64,000 nucleotides of DNA, taken from assembly GCA_045560765.1 (NCBI GenBank), contig JBJKZD010000004.1:108561-172560 (forward strand), in the 5' to 3' direction. The notes under the pieces are model-generated. The model was not told the origin of the DNA, did not search any database, and saw only the letters and a program-made list of their open reading frames with translations. This stretch comes from UBA9926 sp913064795 (GTDB lineage Bacteria > Pseudomonadota > Gammaproteobacteria > Pseudomonadales > Azotimanducaceae). Each line of letters starts with the position of its first letter. Positions within the stretch are counted from its first letter, which is position 1. Below, in pieces: positions 16,730-26,248 of this stretch. Made by a program: the position numbers and the translations under genes.

Positions 16730-18479
16730 GCCAAGCATATTTAGATCAAGGCTGCTCTGGCAAATCTGGGGCATGCTCTCCACGCTCGTGCTGTTGAGCG
16801 CTTTGAGTCTGGGTTACCTTGCCCTGAATCAAGTTCAGGCTGATGCCAGGGCCTCGATAGAATCCTCGCTGGCAGAGCAAGTCTATCTCCTGAAACAGGT
16901 TTATGAACCTCCAATGGCCGGGCTCAAGCCGCTGCCTTTAATCACTTCTCAGCAACGAATCACTGTTTTAGATCCTCTAGGCGTTGTGCTCTACGACAAC
17001 AAGAAAGATGCTCGTCTTATGGAAAACCATCTAACGCGCCCTGAGATTGCGCTTGCAGCAAGCGGTGGAGGGGAGATAGGAATGGCGGAGCGGTTCAGTG
17101 CGACGTTAAACCAAGAGATGCTGTATCTCGCACTGACCCTCGGTCCTGATTCCTCAAGGACAGGTTACGTCAGGGTTAGCATGCCTTTGACAAGCATCGA
17201 TGAAAAAGTTGACAGGGTGCGTGACCAAACACTGATGGTGACCGTGTTACTCACTGCGCTGTTTCTCCTGATCGGTCTGTATTTTACTCGCAAAATTGTT
17301 TTGCCGATGCTGCAGATGACCTCAGCTTCGAGATCGATGGCCGCAGGGGAGTTCAGCCTGCGAATCCCCGAGGATCGGCAGGATGAGCTCGGGCAATTGG
17401 CTCAAGCGCTCAACCAGCTTGCGGCGGGGACCGAAGAAAAAATGCTTGAGGTATCCGCGCGCAGGAATGAACTTGCTGCGGTATTGCAGGGAATGACCGA
17501 AGGGGTTGTTGCTCTTGGAAGAGCAAGCCAGGTGATTCACATGAACGATGCAGCGTGCCGAATTCTGCAGATATCCGCGGAAGCGGCACAGGACCAGTCT
17601 TTTGCATCGCTTCATTCTCATGACGACTTGAATCAACTCGTTAAACAGGGGTGGTCATCACTGACCTCAGGCTTTCAATCTGTGCAACTTGGAGATCTTT
17701 CGGTAGAGGTTTCTGTATTGATGCCAGTTGACCAGGCGCCAACTGGCATGCTGCTCGTTATAAAGGATGTCTCGGAATTATTGAGGCTGGAGCGTGTTAG
17801 AACTGATTTTGTAGCCAATGCGTCCCACGAGCTCAAAACGCCAATTTCAGCGCTAAGAGGGTTTATCGATACGCTTGCCGATGATGAAAGCATGCCAAGC
17901 GAGATACGGACATCCTTTTTAAACCGGAGTCAGCAGCAAGTGTTAAGGCTTGGCGCAATCGTACAAGACCTGATGCAGCTATCGCGCCTTGAAGCGGGAC
18001 AAGTGCTGCCGTATACAGCGGAGCGTCTAGTTAAACCACTGATTGAGGCTGTTTATGAAACCCAACGTTTGGACGCAGAATTACAGGAGATTCATCTTGA
18101 CCTCGAAATCAGTCCCTCAGCCTCGACCGCTCGTATTCATACCAATCAAGGGGATTTCTCTCAAATGATCGCAAACTTGGTAGAGAATGCGCTGCAATAC
18201 AGCGATGCTGGCCAAAAAGTATTGATAAAAGCTTTTGATCAACAAAATTCTATTGTGGTTCAGGTGATTGACCAGGGTTCTGGCATTCCGAAAAAAGAGC
18301 ACGACAAAATTTTTGAGCGTTTTTATCGGGTGGATCAAGCACGCTCACGGGATGCTGGTGGCACGGGCCTTGGGTTGTCCATTGTCAAACACATCGCAGA
18401 GCGCCATCGGGGGCGTGTGGTTGTGACTTCATCGCTTGGAACGGGCTCAACCTTTTCGGTGACCATTCCTTTGGTTTGA
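16713..18479 (+). CDS. Sensor histidine kinase (PhoR-like, HAMP-PAS-HisKA)
   Basis: A 588-residue membrane sensor kinase. The first membrane helix is at about residues 20-38, a periplasmic region runs to about residue 170, the second helix (TVLLTALFLLIGLYF) follows, then HAMP (about 190-245), a PAS-like domain (about 250-350), the HisKA box NASHELKTPISALRG with the phosphoacceptor His near 372, and HATPase (NLVENALQYS, DQGSGIP, GGTGLGLSIVKHIAERH). It starts with TTG inside the upstream regulator gene, which is needed to include residues before the first helix; a downstream ATG at about 16770 is the alternative. It forms a two-component pair with the preceding gene. Confidence 0.85.
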   Translation: MSTTAEPSIFRSRLLWQIWGMLSTLVLLSALSLGYLALNQVQADARASIESSLAEQVYLLKQVYEPPMAGLKPLPLITSQQRITVLDPLGVVLYDNKKDARLMENHLTRPEIALAASGGGEIGMAERFSATLNQEMLYLALTLGPDSSRTGYVRVSMPLTSIDEKVDRVRDQTLMVTVLLTALFLLIGLYFTRKIVLPMLQMTSASRSMAAGEFSLRIPEDRQDELGQLAQALNQLAAGTEEKMLEVSARRNELAAVLQGMTEGVVALGRASQVIHMNDAACRILQISAEAAQDQSFASLHSHDDLNQLVKQGWSSLTSGFQSVQLGDLSVEVSVLMPVDQAPTGMLLVIKDVSELLRLERVRTDFVANASHELKTPISALRGFIDTLADDESMPSEIRTSFLNRSQQQVLRLGAIVQDLMQLSRLEAGQVLPYTAERLVKPLIEAVYETQRLDAELQEIHLDLEISPSASTARIHTNQGDFSQMIANLVENALQYSDAGQKVLIKAFDQQNSIVVQVIDQGSGIPKKEHDKIFERFYRVDQARSRDAGGTGLGLSIVKHIAERHRGRVVVTSSLGTGSTFSVTIPLV

Positions 18480-18652
18480 ACGACTGCTTGTGGGCTGGTT
18501 GCGCAGTAACCCTTCGACGCATAAATCGCTCAAAATGAGGCCCGGCTTTACCCGCGTGGTGGCTTCGTGTATGTTCGCCCACCATTAACGGCAGTTGGTG
18601 TTTATTCCCGTTTTTTACTGACGTTTTTCTTTTTAGAGCCCATAGTTTCGTT

Positions 18653-20053
18653 ATGTCTAATACGACAACGCCACAAGATCAAAACGGTCATCGACCCGCC
18701 GAGAGTTCTGTTCAGCTAAAAATCTGGGAATTAGCCTGGCCATCAATTCTGGGTAATCTGCTATTTTCAGTGATTGGCATTATCAGTATCAAAATTGTCG
18801 GGAGTCTCGGCTCGGAAGCGGTTGCTGCGGTCACAACCGGACACCGCTTGTTCTTCGCAATCCAAGCTATTTTGATGGCCATTTCCGCGGGTACAACCGC
18901 AATGGTGGCGCGGGCTTGGGGCGCCAATGACTTAAGTGAGGCTGCACGAGTGACCAGTGCTTCTTTATGGGTTGGGATTGGTGTATCAATTTTGTTGACT
19001 CTGCCTTGCATCGCCTTCGCCTATCAAATCGCCGGCGTCTTCGGTCTTAATGAGAATACCACGCGTATGGCGGCCGAATTTATCCAGGTGTTGGCTCTGT
19101 TTAACATTAGTTTCGCGGTCAATATGGTTTTCGGTGCTGCGCTGCGCGCTGCGGGTGATGCTAAAACCCCCCTCTGGATCGGTGTGCTGATGAATATCAT
19201 CAACGTCTTTTTGGTCTATGGACTGGTGTTTGGAGAATTTGGACTACCACAGCTCGGAACCCTGGGTGCGGCCCTGGCCAGCGGTCTTTCATTAACGGTT
19301 TCAGCCGCGGTTCTAATCGGCCTCTGGTACACCCGAAAGCTAAGGGTAGATGTGGGTGGTCGAGGGTCTTTTACCTGGCTGCGCGTCAAGCAGCTTTATC
19401 AAATCGGTTATCCCGCGGCGGTGGAACAGTTCGTTTTTCAGCTCGGCTTCATCGGCTTTTTATGGTTAGTCGCTTCTTATGGGACGGAGCCTTATGCGGC
19501 CTATGGCATTGGTGTTCAAATCTTGAGCCTGTCCTTTGTTGTGGGTTTTGGTTTTTCGATCGCGGGCGCGACATTAGTCGGGCAACATCTTGGCGCCCAA
19601 GAGCCCGAAGCAGCTGAGCGCCAAGGGTGGCGAGCGACACGGCTTGCGATCGGGAGCATGGTGGCAATGTCTTTGATCATCATGCTGTTTGCTGAAGAAG
19701 TTTCACGCTACCTGATCGATGATGACCTTGTGGTTCATTACACGGTGATCTTTATCTATATCCTTGGTCTAGCGCAGCCACTGATGGGCATCGAGTTTAC
19801 GCTCAGCGGTTGTCTTCGTGGGGCAGGGGACACGCGATATCCGCTGCTAGCCACGATGGTGGGCTTGATCGGTATTCGAGTCGGATTGGCCGCAGTTTTT
19901 ACCCTGGCTGGATTGTCGGTCACTTGGATCTTCGCTGCGCTGCTGGGCGACTACCTGATCAAAGCCCTGATGCTAACCCACCGATTCAGATCCGGGCGCT
20001 GGAAAAACAAAATGAAACGTTTTGGTTTTGATACCCCAGGAGTTGCTGGCTAG
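18653..20053 (+). CDS. MATE family efflux transporter
   Basis: A 466-residue twelve-helix membrane protein of the MATE family, exporting cationic drugs or metabolites in exchange for Na+ or H+. The opening IWELAWPSILGNLLFSVIG and the early GTTAMVARAWGA and AAGDAKTPLW segments recur in the second half (GATLVGQHLGA, RGAGDTRYP), reflecting the internal duplication of the family. The substrate cannot be predicted. It is monocistronic by spacing: a 173-base gap upstream and a 190-base gap before the LexA-controlled nuclease. Confidence 0.9.
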   Translation: MSNTTTPQDQNGHRPAESSVQLKIWELAWPSILGNLLFSVIGIISIKIVGSLGSEAVAAVTTGHRLFFAIQAILMAISAGTTAMVARAWGANDLSEAARVTSASLWVGIGVSILLTLPCIAFAYQIAGVFGLNENTTRMAAEFIQVLALFNISFAVNMVFGAALRAAGDAKTPLWIGVLMNIINVFLVYGLVFGEFGLPQLGTLGAALASGLSLTVSAAVLIGLWYTRKLRVDVGGRGSFTWLRVKQLYQIGYPAAVEQFVFQLGFIGFLWLVASYGTEPYAAYGIGVQILSLSFVVGFGFSIAGATLVGQHLGAQEPEAAERQGWRATRLAIGSMVAMSLIIMLFAEEVSRYLIDDDLVVHYTVIFIYILGLAQPLMGIEFTLSGCLRGAGDTRYPLLATMVGLIGIRVGLAAVFTLAGLSVTWIFAALLGDYLIKALMLTHRFRSGRWKNKMKRFGFDTPGVAG

Positions 20054-20214
20054 AACGCTTCAAGGATCAAGGGCTGTTGGGACCCGCGGATGACCAACAA
20101 AACGACTGACGTTAGGGAAAGCTAGAGCGCTAAGTCTGTAGTTGGCTAGCAATGCTTCGTTGAATATTCACGCTTCATTCAAGCCTATCGCCCAGTGGGT
20201 TGCCCATACTTTAA

Positions 20215-20230
20215 CTGTATATAAATACAG
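20215..20230 (+). promoter_or_regulatory. LexA (SOS) box
   Basis: The 16-mer CTGTATATAAATACAG differs from the classical gammaproteobacterial SOS consensus (CTG, alternating TA core, CAG) by a single core base and is palindromic at the CTGTAT/ATACAG arms. It ends 14 bases before the FAN1-type nuclease start codon, an ideal position for repression. The flanks AA and TT extend the dyad. Confidence 0.85.
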
Positions 20231-20244
20231 TTTATGATGCGCCA

Positions 20245-21933
20245 ATGTCCTTGCAGTCGACCGACCCCGTAACCAATCCGCTTTACTATCTCGATTACCT
20301 CGAATTTGTTCTCGAATTCGTCAGGGCCCGTTACTCAGATGTACTGAATTTCAACGAACAACAAATTCTTGATCGCTTTTTTGCTTGCTCTTTGAATGCT
20401 AGAGCACTTTATGCGCGACTGCTAACCCGGAAGCCTGTTTATTTCAGAGTCGACAAACTCGCTTATTCCGAGATCGATCACCTTTCTAGCGCCATCGATG
20501 AATTGGTCCAGTTTCAGTTCCTCGAGCTGGCGGTTCCCTCTCGCCGAGACCTTAACGTTTTGATGCGATCGAAGGCAGAACTTAAATCATGCGGGGCGCT
20601 GGGAGCATTGGGCTTGATTCAGGCGAATCGCCAAGACATAGACGATGCCTTGCTTGTCTCTAACTACGAATTACCTAATCTATCAATTGTTCGTCAGAGA
20701 AAAAGAGGCGTCATGTCAATTTGCCAGCATCTTTTTTTCGGTAATCCTCACCAACACTTGGATGAATTTGTTCGGACTGACCTTGGCCAACAAACCTTTG
20801 AATCCGTTGATTTGACCCGAAGTCGCTCGTTTGATGATCGGGCGAGTCTTGACCTGGCAAGACTGCTGGGCGTTCTACGGCACTGGGCCGGAGAGCTTGA
20901 GTCGAGCACCCGACACCTCAAGCGCTTTCCCGACCCAGTTGCCAAAATAGCGCTGTTAGAGCAGTTAAAGTCCTTGCATTCACTAGTGCCGGGGCGCTCT
21001 AAAACTGCATCGCTGAACCGATCCCAGGACAAATTATATCTCCTGCTAGCACAGTCATTTGAGCGACTTGGCGCGATTGAGGACGCTTTGATTTGTTATC
21101 GTGGAACGACGCGATCCCCATCGAGAGAACGCCAAGCTAGGCTGCAAAGGGAGCGTGTTGACATCGTTAGACGGCTCTGCTTCGAGATTCTGGATGAATC
21201 CACGGATGCTTCAGAGCTTAGCTACGCCCGGAGGCAACTTCAGAACCAGGCCGCTACACCCTTTGACACTGTACAAGAACCCCAGCAGAGAGTTCCGCGC
21301 CAAGAAATCACGCTCGTTCTTGATCCATCACTGAACATCGAACAACAGGTTGTTAACGAATTGAGTGGTCAAGGGTTGACTGCACTTCATATCGAAAATC
21401 ATTTGTTTCCTGGCCTGTTTGGTGTTTTGTTCTGGGAGGTAATTTTTTCACCCATACCCGGCGCATTTCACCACCCGTTCGAGCGGGGACCCTCGGATCT
21501 CTATGAACCTGATTTCTACAAGCAGCGCGCGCATTTGTTTGAGGACCGATTTAAAGCCCTCGCCAACCGTGACTATCGAAGAAATCAATTACAGGGCTGG
21601 TTTGATGCGAAACAAGGCATTACGAACCCCTTCGTTTATTGGCCTGCTGTTTCCTCTGATTTGCTCCTCAGAATCCTTGATCAAACCCCATGGGCCGCGC
21701 TTGAAGCAATCTTTCGGCAATTGCTGAAGGACATAAAAGCTTTCCGAAAAGGGTTTCCTGATCTTGTGGTTTTACATCCTGACACCTACGAGCTGATCGA
21801 GATTAAAGGCCCCGGAGATCGGTTGCAAAAGCATCAAATAGCATGGCTGGAGTTTTTAGTGGAGCAGGGCATTGATGCCTCGACCCTTTTTGTTACCCAA
21901 GCGGATAACCGCCAAGATGCCTGGTCCGTTTGA
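20245..21933 (+). CDS. VRR-NUC domain nuclease, FAN1-type
   Basis: A 562-residue protein matching the length of the Pseudomonas FAN1 nuclease. The C-terminal VRR-NUC domain has the metal-binding signature: FPDLVVLHPDTYELIEIKGPGDRLQKHQ (PD near residue 505, E-x-K near 518) followed by WLEFLVEQGI. The N-terminal region (SLNARALYARLLTRKP) resembles the DNA-binding module of FAN1. Bacterial FAN1 is a structure-specific 5' flap nuclease with interstrand-crosslink unhooking ability. The near-consensus LexA box just upstream indicates SOS induction. It is followed after a short gap by an iron-sulfur helicase, its frequent genomic partner. Confidence 0.9.
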   Translation: MSLQSTDPVTNPLYYLDYLEFVLEFVRARYSDVLNFNEQQILDRFFACSLNARALYARLLTRKPVYFRVDKLAYSEIDHLSSAIDELVQFQFLELAVPSRRDLNVLMRSKAELKSCGALGALGLIQANRQDIDDALLVSNYELPNLSIVRQRKRGVMSICQHLFFGNPHQHLDEFVRTDLGQQTFESVDLTRSRSFDDRASLDLARLLGVLRHWAGELESSTRHLKRFPDPVAKIALLEQLKSLHSLVPGRSKTASLNRSQDKLYLLLAQSFERLGAIEDALICYRGTTRSPSRERQARLQRERVDIVRRLCFEILDESTDASELSYARRQLQNQAATPFDTVQEPQQRVPRQEITLVLDPSLNIEQQVVNELSGQGLTALHIENHLFPGLFGVLFWEVIFSPIPGAFHHPFERGPSDLYEPDFYKQRAHLFEDRFKALANRDYRRNQLQGWFDAKQGITNPFVYWPAVSSDLLLRILDQTPWAALEAIFRQLLKDIKAFRKGFPDLVVLHPDTYELIEIKGPGDRLQKHQIAWLEFLVEQGIDASTLFVTQADNRQDAWSV

Positions 21934-22132
21934 TACGCTCTGTGCAGGTTGGATTGGCTTGAGTGAGCTTGCATTAACGTTGGCTTCTCAATCACCAGCC
22001 GAAGATGCTCGCCCAACTGAGGTGGAGGCGTTGGGGAGTCTTAGGCACCAGCCAGTTGGTGGCCAGACAGCCGAGGAGGGGCAAGCCTCGTTTAGGTTCG
22101 TCAGTCAAGCAGGCAGGGGGCTACTTCGGTGA
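21917..22132 (+). CDS. Possible small ORF linking the nuclease and helicase genes
   Basis: A 71-codon frame starts at ATG 21917, inside the end of the nuclease gene, and stops at 22132, where it overlaps the GTG start of the helicase in a GTGA junction. The double overlap is what a translational bridge between two operon genes would look like. The peptide (begins MPGPFDTLCAGWIGLSELAL) has no recognised domain and no clear ribosome site. It could equally be a chance frame in a 195-base spacer. Confidence 0.3.
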   Translation: MPGPFDTLCAGWIGLSELALTLASQSPAEDARPTEVEALGSLRHQPVGGQTAEEGQASFRFVSQAGRGLLR

Positions 22133-24534
22133 GCGAGCCCTTAAAATTAACATTTTCTGTAGGCTTCGTAGCAGGGTTTTCAAAAGTGGGAGACATCAAT
22201 GCGAGGGTAGCTCACCAGACCAGCGCTATGGAAGGTATACAAACCCACCGGCGAATTCAGCAGTCTCGTGGTTCCAGCTACGTCGCAGAACAAAGGCTCA
22301 GCACTGAGTTGGTTCATAAAGGCCATCAAATTACCCTCCAAGGCCGGGCTGATGGATATACCCCAGCTACTGACTCTGAGCTCCCTTGGCTCGAGGAAAT
22401 AAAAACGACTCGGCTCACTCCGGCGCAAATTCCCGCTGGGGTTATCCAGCAGCACAAGAATCAGGTCGCTATTTACGGTCATATGCTCTGTCAATCTCTG
22501 GGATACCCCAAGCTTCGTGTACAACGAACCTATGTACACCCAGAAAGCCTTGAAGAATCCGCTGTTTGTGAGGAGTTGAGTGCTGAAGCGCTCCAAATTG
22601 CGTTCGACGAGATTATCGAACCTATCATCGAGTGGTTCAAGCAGCGGTCCGACTGGTTTGTCAGGCGTAATCAAGCCCTGACTAATTTCGAATTCCCCTT
22701 TGAAGACTTCAGGCCCGGACAACGCCTGCTCGCCGAATCCGCTTATCGTAATGTTGTCCGACGGGCTCGCTTAATGGTGCAGGCGCCCACAGGCCTGGGT
22801 AAGTCAATGGCTGTTTTGTTCCCAGCGCTCAAGGCGTTACCAGCGAATGGCTGCGATAAAATCTTTTACCTTTCGGCTAAAACCGCTGGCCAGAGTAGTG
22901 CTGAAACTGCACTTGAACTGATTCATCGTAGCGGCCTCCCACTGAGGTCCGTCGTCATCACCGCTAAAGCTAAGACTTGTTTTAATCCGGAGTTACCCTG
23001 CGACCCTGAGTATTGCCAGTATGCAAGGGGTTATTTTGACCGATTACCCGATGCCCTAGCTTTAATCCGAGAGCAATCAGGGCATTGGGATCGAACGCGG
23101 ATTGAAGCCCTGGCTACATCCAAAATGATCTGTCCATTCGAGTTGAGCCTCGACACGGCTGTCGAAGCCGATGTCATCGTTGGGGATTACAATTATCTGT
23201 TTAGCCCTTCGAGCCGATTAAAGCGATTTTTTGATGGTAGCAGGGCCAGTCCCTACAGTGTTTTACTCGATGAAGCCCATAACCTTGTCGATCGAGGTCG
23301 ATCGATGTTTTCTGCTGGCCTAACGCAAGTTCAGATCTTGAGTGCTATTAAACAACTTAAAATCGAAAGACCTTCGATCGCCAAAGCCCTCAAACAGATG
23401 AACGCGGCACTGCTTAAGCTCTATCGTGAGCGAGGAGAAGACCGCCGGGAGGCTAAGATCGAACACGCTGAGCTCAAGCCGCTTCTCAAGCGGACCCAGA
23501 ATTTCCTTGGATTGATTGAAGATATTGAACTAGGGCAAGGGACTTCCAAACCGCTGATGGACGTTTTCTTTGAAGCGTATCAATTCCTACAAGTTGCAGA
23601 AAAAATCAATGAGGATTACTGCCTGACCCTCTCAGCGTCAGAAGGTCTACGATCGGTTCAACTCAACTGCATGCACCCAGGCGCTCAACTTAAAGTTGGC
23701 TATGATTACGTCCAAAGCGTCGTGGGGTTTTCAGCGACCTTAGCGCCAAAAGTCTATTTTTCGGAATTCTTAGGCTTAACTGAGCATGCTCACTGGTTAC
23801 GATTACCGTCGCCTTTTCCGGCTAAAAACCAGCTAACTTTGATTGCAAAATATATGCGGGTCGATTTTGAAAATAGAAAGCAATCAGCGCAGGCGTTGGT
23901 GGAATTGTTGGCGCAGCTCACCCAATCTCAGCCCGGCAATTACCTGATTTATTTACCCTCGTATGAGTACCTTGACCTGATTGCGTCTCGCTATCACCCG
24001 GGTGCGCGTGATGAACGGGTTTTGCGTCAAACCGTCGATATGAGCGATTCAGAAAGCAAAGCATTTATTGATAGTTTCACAGTAGATTCGAGGATCACTG
24101 GATTTGCAGTCATTGGCGGAAAGTTTTCAGAAGGTATCGATCTCAAGGGTCTCAGATTGCGCGGCGCAGTGATTGTGAGTTTGGGCCTGGCACCAAGATC
24201 GATCCGGTATGATGATTTAGCCCTGAGGCTCGCAGAGGATGTCCCGGGTAGTGACAATGAAGCTCTAGCGGCAATGGACAGTTACGATTATGCGTACCGA
24301 TTTCCCGCACTTCAGCGCGTCATTCAAACTGCAGGTCGTGTTGTCCGAAGTGAGTATGACCGGGGCGTCGTCATCTTGGTAGATCCGCGTTTTTGCCAGT
24401 CTCGCAACTTGGACCTGCTGCCAGAGCACTGGGCCCCGCAGGTGGTCTCAAATGCGCAAGAGATTACCGAAGCTCTTAATAGCTTTTGGCAGAATCCTAA
24501 GCAGGAGGAGTTAGAGGGCCTAGAAAGCGCTTAA
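22129..24534 (+). CDS. Iron-sulfur ATP-dependent DNA helicase (DinG/Rad3-like) with nuclease-like N-terminus
   Basis: An 801-residue XPD/DinG-type superfamily 2 helicase. Residues about 60-115 hold a PD-(D/E)XK-like segment (QGRADGYTP, then EEIKTTRL) as in RecB/Cas4-type nucleases. The Walker A motif APTGLGKSMAVLFP is near residue 223; four cysteines in KTCFNP, PCDPEYC and MICPFE (about 285-330) fit an iron-sulfur cluster; VLLDEAHN is the DEAH box near residue 385. The C-terminal motifs GGKFSEGIDLKG and QTAGRVVRSEYDRGVV complete the core. GTG 22129 has AGGGGG eight bases upstream. It is likely in the same SOS-controlled transcript as the FAN1-type nuclease and probably unwinds the substrates that enzyme cuts. 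Confidence 0.92.
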   Translation: MSEPLKLTFSVGFVAGFSKVGDINARVAHQTSAMEGIQTHRRIQQSRGSSYVAEQRLSTELVHKGHQITLQGRADGYTPATDSELPWLEEIKTTRLTPAQIPAGVIQQHKNQVAIYGHMLCQSLGYPKLRVQRTYVHPESLEESAVCEELSAEALQIAFDEIIEPIIEWFKQRSDWFVRRNQALTNFEFPFEDFRPGQRLLAESAYRNVVRRARLMVQAPTGLGKSMAVLFPALKALPANGCDKIFYLSAKTAGQSSAETALELIHRSGLPLRSVVITAKAKTCFNPELPCDPEYCQYARGYFDRLPDALALIREQSGHWDRTRIEALATSKMICPFELSLDTAVEADVIVGDYNYLFSPSSRLKRFFDGSRASPYSVLLDEAHNLVDRGRSMFSAGLTQVQILSAIKQLKIERPSIAKALKQMNAALLKLYRERGEDRREAKIEHAELKPLLKRTQNFLGLIEDIELGQGTSKPLMDVFFEAYQFLQVAEKINEDYCLTLSASEGLRSVQLNCMHPGAQLKVGYDYVQSVVGFSATLAPKVYFSEFLGLTEHAHWLRLPSPFPAKNQLTLIAKYMRVDFENRKQSAQALVELLAQLTQSQPGNYLIYLPSYEYLDLIASRYHPGARDERVLRQTVDMSDSESKAFIDSFTVDSRITGFAVIGGKFSEGIDLKGLRLRGAVIVSLGLAPRSIRYDDLALRLAEDVPGSDNEALAAMDSYDYAYRFPALQRVIQTAGRVVRSEYDRGVVILVDPRFCQSRNLDLLPEHWAPQVVSNAQEITEALNSFWQNPKQEELEGLESA

Positions 24535-24616
24535 GTCATTTGGATGATCATTAAGCCGACGCGCAAATGCTAACGGCTTTCGTTAGAATTAACTTTTGGT
24601 TAAAAGGATTGAATGT

Positions 24617-25486
24617 ATGAAATTAGGGGTCGTACTTCCTCATAATGAAATTGGGTCGGATCCAGCGAAAATTCGCGATTTTGCTCTTGGCATTGAAGAT
24701 TTAGGTGCGGACCATTTACTGGTTTATGACCACGTGCTCGGCGCTGACCCAGATCGCCCTGGAGGTTGGCGGGGAATGTACGATAGCAATGTGGCTTTTC
24801 ACGAGCCACTGACGTTTTTGAGCTTTATCGCAGGGATCACCAAAACAATCGAATTAGTGACCACGGTCATGATTTTGCCCCAGCGCCAGACAGCCTTAGT
24901 CGCAAAACAAGCCGCAGAGCTACAAATTTTATCAGGCAATCGATTCAGGCTCGGTGCAGGTACAGGTTGGAACAAAATCGAATATGAAGCTTTGGGGATT
25001 CCCTTCGAACACCGGGGGGCGCGTCAAGCTGAGCAGATCGAGCTGCTGAAAAGGTTCTGGAACGAGGATGTGTTCTCTTTTGAGGGTCGATTCCACCGGG
25101 TCGACGCTGCGGGCATCAATCCGCGTCCCACAGCGCCGATTCCTGTTTGGTTCGGTGGCAGCGCAAAACCGCTCCTTAAACGCTGCGCGCGAATGGGCGA
25201 CGGCTGGATGCCTTTAATGGGGGCTAATGCCGCCGCTAAAGAGGCGATCGATTATCTTCAGGCCGTCAGAGCTGAAGCGGGTCTCAGTTGGGATGATTTT
25301 GGTATCCAGGCCCAAGCGCAATTTGCGGGGGGTAACCCCGAGCGATGGGCAAGCCATTATGAAAAATGGTTGAATTTGGGTGCAACGCACATGGCGTTCG
25401 CAACGCATAACGCCGAGCCGACGAGCGTCGACGGTCACCTCAAACGTATTGAGGAATACTTCGCTGTCATTCAAGGCAATGCATAG
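24617..25486 (+). CDS. LLM-class flavin-dependent oxidoreductase
   Basis: A 289-residue luciferase-like monooxygenase-fold protein (TIM barrel using FMN or F420). Family segments are LGVVLPHNEIG at the start, DHLLVYDHVLG near residue 40, RFRLGAGTGWNKIEYEALG near residue 115, and PVWFGGSAKPLLKRCARMGDGWMPL near residues 180-205. ATG 24617 is chosen because AAAGGA lies upstream at suitable distance and the conserved fold starts there; ATG 24596 would add seven residues. It converges with the next HAD gene. The substrate and flavin are not predictable. Confidence 0.88.
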   Translation: MKLGVVLPHNEIGSDPAKIRDFALGIEDLGADHLLVYDHVLGADPDRPGGWRGMYDSNVAFHEPLTFLSFIAGITKTIELVTTVMILPQRQTALVAKQAAELQILSGNRFRLGAGTGWNKIEYEALGIPFEHRGARQAEQIELLKRFWNEDVFSFEGRFHRVDAAGINPRPTAPIPVWFGGSAKPLLKRCARMGDGWMPLMGANAAAKEAIDYLQAVRAEAGLSWDDFGIQAQAQFAGGNPERWASHYEKWLNLGATHMAFATHNAEPTSVDGHLKRIEEYFAVIQGNA

Positions 25487-25534
25487 GGCGGTCGGCAGGT
25501 TCTTGCAGTGTTCGGTTCTTGCGGTGATAGCTGC

Positions 25535-26149
25535 TTAGAGATGCTCGGTCAAAGTGTGTAGCTGGTTGATTTGCCCGGGTTCTAAGTGAAACTCATTGGG
25601 CACAAAGTGCAGGGCCGTCATTCCTGCAGCTCGGGCAGCTTCGAGACCCGGAATAGAGTCCTCTATCACCAGACAGTCTTTGGGTGAGACGTGGTGGCGC
25701 TGTGCCGCCAATAGAAAGAGATCTGGCGCTGGCTTACCTCGGACAACATCTTCGGCGCTGAATATTGCCCGATCGAACAAATCGAGCAGCTGGGCAGCGG
25801 CCAAAGAGGTTCGTATTTTTTCGTGCGAGCCGCTCGAAGCCACACAAATCGGAACGGTTAAGCCCTCCAACAAGCCGCGCAATGCTGGATCCGGCTGTAG
25901 GGTGTCTGAGAGCGCTGAAAGCGTATTGCTTTGAAGTTGAGTCCAGAAATCTTGGGGCAGTTCGTCCGGGAGGCGTTGTTCGATCTGCTGGCGAATATCG
26001 GCAAAGGAACGCCCAATCGAATTCTCGGTCATGCGTTTGGCGTCCCGTCCGAAGTAGGGTAGGAGCGCCGCTTCTAAAAGGCCATTCGCGAGGGGTTCGG
26101 AATCTACTAAGACACCGTCACAGTCAAAAATGATCAGTTGGTTGCGGGG
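25535..26149 (-). CDS. HAD-superfamily hydrolase (beta-phosphoglucomutase-like)
   Basis: A 204-residue HAD-IA protein. Motif I is IIFDCDGVLVDSEPLA, with both acidic residues; motif II Ser is in VASSGS; motif III Lys in GKPAPDLFLLAA; motif IV in CLVIEDSIPGLEAARAAGM. These fit the phosphatase/phosphomutase subgroup acting on sugar phosphates. I start at ATG 26149 (MPRNQL); in-frame starts at 26164 or 26197 would add residues outside the conserved fold. It is divergent from the MurF-like gene with about 100 bases between. Confidence 0.85.
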   Translation of the reverse strand, partial: PRNQLIIFDCDGVLVDSEPLANGLLEAALLPYFGRDAKRMTENSIGRSFADIRQQIEQRLPDELPQDFWTQLQSNTLSALSDTLQPDPALRGLLEGLTVPICVASSGSHEKIRTSLAAAQLLDLFDRAIFSAEDVVRGKPAPDLFLLAAQRHHVSPKDCLVIEDSIPGLEAARAAGMTALHFVPNEFHLEPGQINQLHTLTEHL

Positions 26150-26248
26150 CATCGAGCCGACCTCGGTCATGACAGCAGCGGGCAAGCAGTTTACCATAGG
26201 CGTGGGCCGCGCTTTTACCTAGACTGTCGGCCATGGAGACACATCCGT

